Of a stretch of DNA of 64,000 nt, positions 58,961-64,000 are shown piece by piece; within the stretch, counting starts at the first letter, position 1, and each line of letters starts with the position of its first letter. Below the pieces are notes generated by a model. The model had not been told where the DNA came from, did no database searches, and saw only the letters and a program-made list of their open reading frames with translations. Position numbers and translations under genes: made by a program. Source of the DNA: Arthrobacter bambusae. GTDB lineage: Bacteria > Actinomycetota > Actinomycetes > Actinomycetales > Micrococcaceae. The stretch is taken from positions 30,885 to 94,884 of the forward strand of contig NZ_JAUSSZ010000016.1 in NCBI RefSeq assembly GCF_030812595.1, read 5' to 3'.

Positions 58961-60934
58961 TTAGTCCATTCCGCGCAGGTCAAGCACCAGCTCGGAGTCG
59001 CCGTCGGCCTGCAGGACCACGGGGATGCCCCAGTCTTGCTGGTAAAGGTGGCACGCGGCGTGATCCGGAATTTCGCCGTCCTCGGTCTCAGGGCCATCGC
59101 ACGCGGCCGCGCGGGCCGTGATGTGGAGGATTCCGTCAGACACGTCCGCGGACAGCTCCAACGTCCGCAACAGCCCCACAGACGTGCCACCGCCGGAAAG
59201 CAACAGCTCGGGCGGGGTCGACGAGATCTTCAGCTGCGTGGGGTCGCCCCAACGGTCGTCGAGCTTCTGTCCGGTCGGCGCCGTGAATCGCACGGTGAGC
59301 TCCAAGTTCCCCGGCGCCACAGGACTCTTGGGCCGCTGCGTCTGGGATGCGCCCTCGTCTACCTGCTGGGCTTCCTTGGGGATGGGAACGAGGACCAGCT
59401 GGTGCTTGTTTGATTCGACCACCACCAGCAGCGGTTCGCCGTCTTCCGGATAGACCACGACGACGTCGCTCGGCTCGGCGAGTCCCCTCGCCAAGGTGGA
59501 CACCGCGTCGGTGGCGGGATCGTAGCGCCGCACGGCACCGTTGTAGGTGTCTGCGAGGGCTACGGAGCCATCGGGGAGCACGGTGACGCCAAGGGGGTGC
59601 TGCAGCCGGGCTTCGGTGGCTTCGCCGTCGCGGAATCCGAAATCGAACAGGCCCTTGCCCACGGCCGACTCAACAGTGACACCGGATTCACCGAGGACCA
59701 GGCGGCGCAACGCCGAGGTCTCGGAATCGGCCACCCAGATGTTGTCATCCGCGTCCACGGCCAAGCCGGACGGCTGGGCGAACCAGGCTTCCTCGGCAAC
59801 TCCGTCCAGCAATCCTTCAAGGCCCGAGCCCGCCAGGATGGACACCTCGCCGCTCAACGGTTCGAAAGTGAAGATCTGGTGCGTGCCGGCCATCGCGATG
59901 ACGACGCGCTGCAGCTTTTCGCTCCACACTACGTCCCAGGGCGAGGACAGGGAGACCCCGGTCCCCACACCCAGCACCCCGACGTCGAGGGCGTCGGCAG
60001 CGAAGTCGGCCGGACCGGCGTCGTGGTGTTCGGCCCAAACGCCGGCACCCTTTTCCGTCACGCGGGCCGGGCCGGCGTCGAGCAAGCGCTGCACGCCGTT
60101 GCCCGCAACAGTCTGCACATAACCCGAGCTGAGCGTGACGCCGCGGAGGCGGTGGTTCACGGTGTCCGCGACCACTGCTTCGTACCCGAGCTGCCAAGCC
60201 AGCGACGACGGGAGCACTGCGACGCCCTGCGGCTCGTTGAACTGGGCAATTTCCGCCGCGCCGTCCAGGTATCCCTTGGTTCCGGAGCCGATGATGCGCT
60301 CCACGGTCTCAAGGTCAGGGCGAAGTTCCACCAAGCGGTGATGGCCGGAATCGACCACAAGATAGTTGCCGTTGTCCAGCTGGGTCGCCTTGCCGGGGAA
60401 GCGCAGGGTGCCCGACGTCGGGACGGGAGCCACGTACGGGCCGTCACCGCGGTGCAGGGTCCCCTTGGCCTCGTGCTCGGCCACCAGCTCCTCCAGGAGT
60501 ACCGCAAGGCCGTCTGCGTGTCCCTCGCCGGAAAGATGCGCCACAATGTAGCCCTCAGGATCCACGACCACCAGGGTGGGCCATGCGCGGGCCGTGTAAG
60601 CCTTCCACGTGGCGAGTTCGGGGTCGTCCAGGACCGGGTGGTGGATTTCGTAGCGTTCGACGGCCGATGCGAGGGCAACAGGATCGGCTTCGTGCTCGAA
60701 CTTGGGTGAGTGCACGCCGACCGTCACCAGGACGTCGGAGTACTTTTCCTCAAGCGGGCGCAACTCATCCAGGACATGCAGGCAGTTGATGCAGCAGAAC
60801 GTCCAGAAGTCCAGAAGCACGATCTTGCCGCGCAGCGATTCCAGGTCCAGGCTCTTCCCACCGGTGTTTAGCCATCCACGGCCCACCAGCTCAGAGGCAC
60901 GGACACGCAGTTGGGTGCGTACGGTTTCGCTCAT
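58961..60934 (-). CDS. thioredoxin-like domain fused to NHL repeats
   Basis: Residues 20-165 form a TlpA/thioredoxin-like domain with WTFCCINC (44-51), whose C48 and C51 form the CxxC redox pair. Residues about 170-480 show NHL beta-propeller repeats (PQGVAVLPSSLAWQLG, QPSGLAVDADDNIWVADSE, HPLGVTVLPDGSVALADTYNGAVRRYDP). A short C-terminal domain (KSPVAPGNLELTVRFTAP) ends the 657-residue chain. No signal peptide is seen. The domain order is that of NHL-repeat thioredoxin proteins conserved from bacteria to NHLRC2 in animals. It overlaps the CopD-CtaG gene stop by one base, so both are translationally coupled. Confidence 0.9.
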   Translation of the reverse strand: MSETVRTQLRVRASELVGRGWLNTGGKSLDLESLRGKIVLLDFWTFCCINCLHVLDELRPLEEKYSDVLVTVGVHSPKFEHEADPVALASAVERYEIHHPVLDDPELATWKAYTARAWPTLVVVDPEGYIVAHLSGEGHADGLAVLLEELVAEHEAKGTLHRGDGPYVAPVPTSGTLRFPGKATQLDNGNYLVVDSGHHRLVELRPDLETVERIIGSGTKGYLDGAAEIAQFNEPQGVAVLPSSLAWQLGYEAVVADTVNHRLRGVTLSSGYVQTVAGNGVQRLLDAGPARVTEKGAGVWAEHHDAGPADFAADALDVGVLGVGTGVSLSSPWDVVWSEKLQRVVIAMAGTHQIFTFEPLSGEVSILAGSGLEGLLDGVAEEAWFAQPSGLAVDADDNIWVADSETSALRRLVLGESGVTVESAVGKGLFDFGFRDGEATEARLQHPLGVTVLPDGSVALADTYNGAVRRYDPATDAVSTLARGLAEPSDVVVVYPEDGEPLLVVVESNKHQLVLVPIPKEAQQVDEGASQTQRPKSPVAPGNLELTVRFTAPTGQKLDDRWGDPTQLKISSTPPELLLSGGGTSVGLLRTLELSADVSDGILHITARAAACDGPETEDGEIPDHAACHLYQQDWGIPVVLQADGDSELVLDLRGMD

Positions 60935-63096
60935 CAGCGTCCTTCCAGGTTTGTCTTGCTTTCGGGCCGCTTGGCGCCCCGGTCAGTCAGTTTCGCATCG
61001 CGGCTGGCTAGCCGCGCAAACATATCGTTATAAGCATTCAGGTCGGCGTCGTTATTCCTGTCCGCCGCGCGGTCCGTGCGTTTCGTCTCCCGTTCGTCAG
61101 AACGGGACCACATGACCGCGACGCCGATCGCCACCAGCAAAGTGGGCACCTCGCCGATTCCCCACGCAACGGCACCCCCCGTCTGCTGGTCCAGCAGGGC
61201 CGACGAACCCCAGGTCCGGCCGAGGTTGCCGAAATAATCGGCCGCGAGCAACCCGGTGCCACCCATGATGGACACCCCGAAGAAAGCGTGAAAGCCCATG
61301 GTGGCCAACAACAGAAGCAATCGCATGGGGTAGGGAGCGCGCCGGGGCAGTGGATCCGCGCCGATCATCGTGAGCACAAAGATGTAGCCGGTCAGCAAGA
61401 AGTGCAGGTTCATCAATTCATGACCCACGTGCTCGCGCATAGCCCAGTCGAAGGCGTCGGAGAAGTAGAAAAGGACGATCGAGCCGGCGAAGTTCGCGGC
61501 GGCAAACAGGGGGTGGGTCACCACCTGGGAGAACTTCGAGTGCACAAACACCAGGATCCATTCACGCAGTCCGCGGGAACCGTCCCCGCGCGATCCTTCG
61601 CCGCGCGACGGAAGTGCGCGCAATGCCAGAGTCACCGGCGAACCCAGGACCAGGAACAACGGAGCCACCATCGTCAACGCCATGTGGTCCACCATGTGCG
61701 CGGAGAACAGTATGCGGCCATAGACCGACGCCGGTCCTGACGTGATGTAGGTCAGGACCGCCAAGCCGATCATCCAGTTCACGGTGCGGAACCATGGCCA
61801 GGAGTCGCCCCGGCGGCGGAGCTTGACCACGCCAAGGATGTAGCTCGCCGCGCCGAAGAGCGCCACAGCCACCCAAAGCCAGTCGAAGCGCCACTCGGTC
61901 AACCAGCGCGCGGGCGTCAGTTCAGGCGGCAGCTCGTAGCCGGACAGGATAAAGGCCGGCGAGGCGTCGGGTGCGTAGGTCGTGGGCAGCGGCGGAGCCG
62001 AACTAGCCAGCGCGACGGCGAGCCCCGACGTCGCGCCCATCACCAGAAGTTCAACCAACACCAGCTGCCACAGCACGCGGCGAGTGGTCAGCGACTTGCG
62101 GCCCAGCTGCGGGATCACCCACTGGCGGTGCATGAAACCTATGCCGCCCAGGACAACAGTGGCCAGGGCCTTCGCCAGGACGATCTGCCCGTAGGGGGTG
62201 CCCACCAAGGCCGAAAAGCTGGTGATGCGAATGCTCGCGTTGACAACGCCCGAGGCGAAAACCAGCACAAAGGCAAAGCCTGCCAATGCGGAGAACCGGC
62301 GGAGGGTCTGCTCTGTGATGTCCTTGGTGCCTGTCGCCTTGGAACCCCGCAGGAGGCTCGAGAGGACCGCAAGCATGATGATGCCCCCCACCCAGGTGGA
62401 CACGCCCACCAAGTGAAGGCCGAGCGAATTGATGGCGCCCTCATGGTCGCTGGAACTTGCGGAGTGGCCAATCAGTGCGCTCGGAACCAGTCCTCCCAGG
62501 GCCAAGACAAGCGTCAGCGCGAGTCCCGCCAGCGAGCGGACGCCGAACAGCGCCGTCGTGACAATCGCGGCGATGATCGTGACGGCGAGCCACGCCTGGC
62601 CCGTCTGGATGTCCGTCATGAAGTAGACGAGGGATGCAGTGAACTGCGCATCCCCGGAGAGGTGCTGCCCGGCCACGTCCGCGTAGGTCAGCACGAGGAC
62701 CGCGACGGCGGAGAGCGTCCAGGCTGCGCCTGCTGCTGCCGCTACGGCCAATGCACGGGTGAACGCCGGATGTTCAGGCGCGTCGTCGCCTTTGGATCGC
62801 GTATGCCTGGGAAGGATGGCGACGGCGAAGATCAGCCCGCCGATCACAGTCGCCAAGGAGACGTTGTGAATGGCTTTGGCCACGGGAAGCCCCCAGCGGA
62901 CGAAGGTGCCGGGATCCGCGACCTGCCGGGCGGCCGATGCGCCGGAGAAAATCAGAGCGCCTACAAGAGCCAGGAGGAGCGCGGCCAAGCCCGCAAGCTG
63001 CCAGGGCAAGGAGATCCCTTCCACGGCAGCGGCTGCCTTGCTTCCCGGCTTGGAAGCGGGCGAAGGGGCAGCGGCGGGAGTTTTGGCTGATGGCAC
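60934..63096 (-). CDS. CopD-CtaG fusion (copper import / cytochrome oxidase assembly)
   Basis: The 720-residue membrane protein joins a copper-resistance D domain (residues about 25-370: KAIHNVSLATVIGGLIFAVAILPRH, LGLHLVGVSTWVGGIIMLAVLSS) with a CtaG_Cox11/caa3-type domain (about 375-650: HMVDHMALTMVAPLFLVLGSPVTLALRAL, LMNLHFLLTGYIFVLTMIG). The histidines of HMVDHM and MNLHF are likely copper ligands. Such fusions in actinobacteria deliver copper for cytochrome c oxidase. The C-terminal tail of about 45 residues is polar. It is the upstream gene of a pair with the thioredoxin-NHL protein, which fits redox care of copper sites. Confidence 0.9.
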   Translation of the reverse strand: MPSAKTPAAAPSPASKPGSKAAAAVEGISLPWQLAGLAALLLALVGALIFSGASAARQVADPGTFVRWGLPVAKAIHNVSLATVIGGLIFAVAILPRHTRSKGDDAPEHPAFTRALAVAAAAGAAWTLSAVAVLVLTYADVAGQHLSGDAQFTASLVYFMTDIQTGQAWLAVTIIAAIVTTALFGVRSLAGLALTLVLALGGLVPSALIGHSASSSDHEGAINSLGLHLVGVSTWVGGIIMLAVLSSLLRGSKATGTKDITEQTLRRFSALAGFAFVLVFASGVVNASIRITSFSALVGTPYGQIVLAKALATVVLGGIGFMHRQWVIPQLGRKSLTTRRVLWQLVLVELLVMGATSGLAVALASSAPPLPTTYAPDASPAFILSGYELPPELTPARWLTEWRFDWLWVAVALFGAASYILGVVKLRRRGDSWPWFRTVNWMIGLAVLTYITSGPASVYGRILFSAHMVDHMALTMVAPLFLVLGSPVTLALRALPSRGEGSRGDGSRGLREWILVFVHSKFSQVVTHPLFAAANFAGSIVLFYFSDAFDWAMREHVGHELMNLHFLLTGYIFVLTMIGADPLPRRAPYPMRLLLLLATMGFHAFFGVSIMGGTGLLAADYFGNLGRTWGSSALLDQQTGGAVAWGIGEVPTLLVAIGVAVMWSRSDERETKRTDRAADRNNDADLNAYNDMFARLASRDAKLTDRGAKRPESKTNLEGR

Positions 63097-63150
63097 CTAT
63101 CCATTGTCCGCTAACGTCGGCGGCGCGGCGAATCGAGCGGATTAAAGCAG

Positions 63151-63180
63151 AAAGGCGGCAACCCGCAGGTTGCCGCCTTT
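63151..63180 (-). terminator. intrinsic terminator of hup
   Basis: AAAGGCGGCAACC and GGTTGCCGCCTTT form a perfect 13-bp stem with a CGCA loop. On the minus strand the stem ends in CCTTT followed by CTGCTTTAATC, 21 bp after the hup stop. Confidence 0.92.
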
Positions 63181-63201
63181 CAGGGCGTTCGCCGAAGTGT
63201 C

Positions 63202-63486
63202 TTACTTCTTGGCGACAGCTGCCTTCAGCTTGGAGCCGGCGGTCAGCTTGACGCTGTGGCCAGCGGCGATCTGGATGGTCTCGCCGGTCTGGGGGTTGCG
63301 GCCCGTGCGGGCTGCGCGGTCGGTACGCTCGATGGCGAGCCAGCCCGGAATGGTGATCTTCTCGCCAGCGGCGACGGAAGTCTCGAAAACCTCGAACAGG
63401 GCATCGAGCACGGAGTTGACGGCAGCCTGGCTGGTGCCAGCCTTGCCAGCTACCTCGGAAACCAGTTCGCTACGGTTCTTAGCCAT
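63202..63486 (-). CDS. hup: HU-family DNA-binding protein
   Basis: The 94-residue protein begins MAKNRSELVSEVAGKAGTSQAAVNSVLDALFE and has the HU arm region ITIPGWLAIERTDRAARTGRNPQTGETIQIAAGHS, ending VKLTAGSKLKAAVAKK. HU dimers bend DNA and organise the nucleoid. Note the GW in place of the usual GF in the turn. AGGAGG lies upstream of the start; an in-frame extension upstream is not believed. It is a single gene situated next to the rrn operon end. Confidence 0.95.
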   Translation of the reverse strand: MAKNRSELVSEVAGKAGTSQAAVNSVLDALFEVFETSVAAGEKITIPGWLAIERTDRAARTGRNPQTGETIQIAAGHSVKLTAGSKLKAAVAKK

Positions 63487-63683
63487 TTGTGTCCTCCTGG
63501 ACTTTACGATTTTGGAGCTCACGCGCGGCATGCGCGCGAGCCACTGTTCGAAAACTTACCAGCTTGGGAGGACCCGGCCAGCAAATTCCGCGTGTTTCCG
63601 CGCTTTTTTGACCAAATTCACCCTATTTCGGGCGCTTTTGGGACTCAATTCCGCCGCGGGCGAACTCCGGGCCCCCGACGCGG

Positions 63684-63901
63684 GCTCACATATGGCGGGT
63701 CCTGGCCGGACGCCCGCTCACGTCTGGCGGCTTCCGGCGGGTCGCCCGCTCACATCCGGTCGGTCCAGACGGGACCCCCGCTCACGTATGACGGGTTCTG
63801 GCGGGACGCCCGCTCACATCTGGGCGGTTCTGGCGGAACGCTCGCTCACATATGACCGGTCCCGGCGGGACGCCCGCTCACATATGTGCGGGGTGGCGGG
63901 G
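63684..63901. repeat. 32-bp tandem repeat array, six full units and part of a seventh
   Basis: Units start at exactly 63684, 63716, 63748, 63780, 63812, 63844 and 63876. Each opens with GCTCAC(A/G)T and ends near GGCGGGACGCCC. The first half includes CATATG in units 1, 6 and 7; the second half contains the small palindrome GGCG-GGA-CGCC. A degenerate copy may precede the first. The period of 32 is not a multiple of three, and no start or open frame is conserved. It fills the gap between hup and the rrn terminator; the remaining sequence 63541-63683 holds nothing recognised beyond presumptive hup promoter sequence. Confidence 0.92.
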
Positions 63902-63912
63902 TTGTTTAAATG

Positions 63913-63949
63913 GTTCAGGCCCCGGCACGTGGGTGCCCGGGGCCTGAAC
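63913..63949 (-). terminator. rrn operon terminator
   Basis: GTTCAGGCCCCGGCAC and GTGCCCGGGGCCTGAAC form a 16-bp stem with one bulged base. On the minus strand it lies directly 3' of 5S rRNA and is followed by CATTTAAAC. Confidence 0.85.
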
Positions 63950-63960
63950 GGTGAATGGTT

Positions 63961-64000
63961 GTCCGGCGGTGTCCTACTCTCCCACACCCTCCCGGGTGCA
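63961..64000 (-). rRNA. 5S rRNA, 3' end (partial)
   Basis: On the minus strand the end reads GGGTGTGGGAGAGTAGGACA followed by CCGCCGGAC, the conserved 3' part of actinobacterial 5S rRNA. The rest of the gene and, presumably, 23S and 16S lie to the right of the window. Confidence 0.95.

Noticed and set aside
63684..63901. CRISPR-like array
   Set aside because: Units are contiguous with no unique spacers and diverge throughout, and there are no cas genes in the window. It is a tandem repeat, not CRISPR.

Overview
The window looks like chromosomal DNA of a high-GC actinobacterium of the Micrococcaceae (Arthrobacter type). The clues are high GC throughout, frequent GTG/TTG starts behind GGAGG-like sites, a SAM-IV riboswitch on a metZ operon, an Mrp antiporter operon with fused A/B subunits, a fused CopD-CtaG protein, and the 3' edge of an rrn operon (5S rRNA, minus strand) at the right end. 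No phage, insertion sequence, CRISPR array or replication origin was seen. This is mostly housekeeping and transport DNA with a few accessory patches. The genus is an inference from gene content, not from a search.

Layout. 0-10 kb: the end of pabB, an NCS1 permease, a lipoprotein, a MarR/FAD-oxidoreductase divergent pair, cardiolipin synthase, pabC-like lyase, a DinB protein, an ArsB-like permease and a PRC-barrel protein with a Pro/His tail. 10-19 kb: ornithine cyclodeaminase with an Lrp regulator and a probable operator array; a SAM-IV riboswitch driving DUF1737-rhodanese-metZ; a YbdK-type ligase with an in-frame repeat; a DUF559-type nuclease-fold gene bracketed by two copies of an inverted-repeat element; an XRE-MurA fusion. 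19-31 kb: the ykoEDC thiamine-precursor ECF transporter under a TPP riboswitch, a Nudix protein, and the mrp/mnh Na+/H+ antiporter operon. 30-39 kb: a UMF1-type MFS protein, the ROK-nagZ-nagB amino-sugar cluster, a KhtTU-like K+/H+ antiporter pair, a second DUF559 gene bracketed by two 45-nt palindromes, and dcd. 39-53 kb: a secreted CAP/FG-GAP protein, tRNA-Gly(CCC), MFS/LysR, panD, an AEC carrier, a GH15 hydrolase carrying a degenerate trehalose-phosphatase domain, an LLM oxidoreductase and a Tat-exported phospholipase C. 53-58 kb is the most eroded patch: a half MFS gene, a Cys-rich pentapeptide protein, a frameshifted MmyB-type regulator, a P-loop protein and a third 45-nt palindrome. 58-64 kb: an anchored hypothetical protein, the thioredoxin-NHL and CopD-CtaG pair, hup, a 32-bp tandem array, and the rrn terminator and 5S end.

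Most notable: two families of short palindromic elements. One is 88-89 bp with 15-bp terminal inverted repeats (3 copies); the other is a 45-nt palindrome (3 copies). In each family two copies bracket a DUF559/Vsr-fold gene. This suggests a link between palindromic repeats and nuclease-fold proteins, comparable in outline to REP/RAYT systems but with a different enzyme. Also notable are the exact 32-bp tandem array next to the rrn operon, the fused trehalose-phosphatase domain that has lost both motif I aspartates, the XRE-MurA fusion, and the candidate Lrp, ROK and LysR operators.
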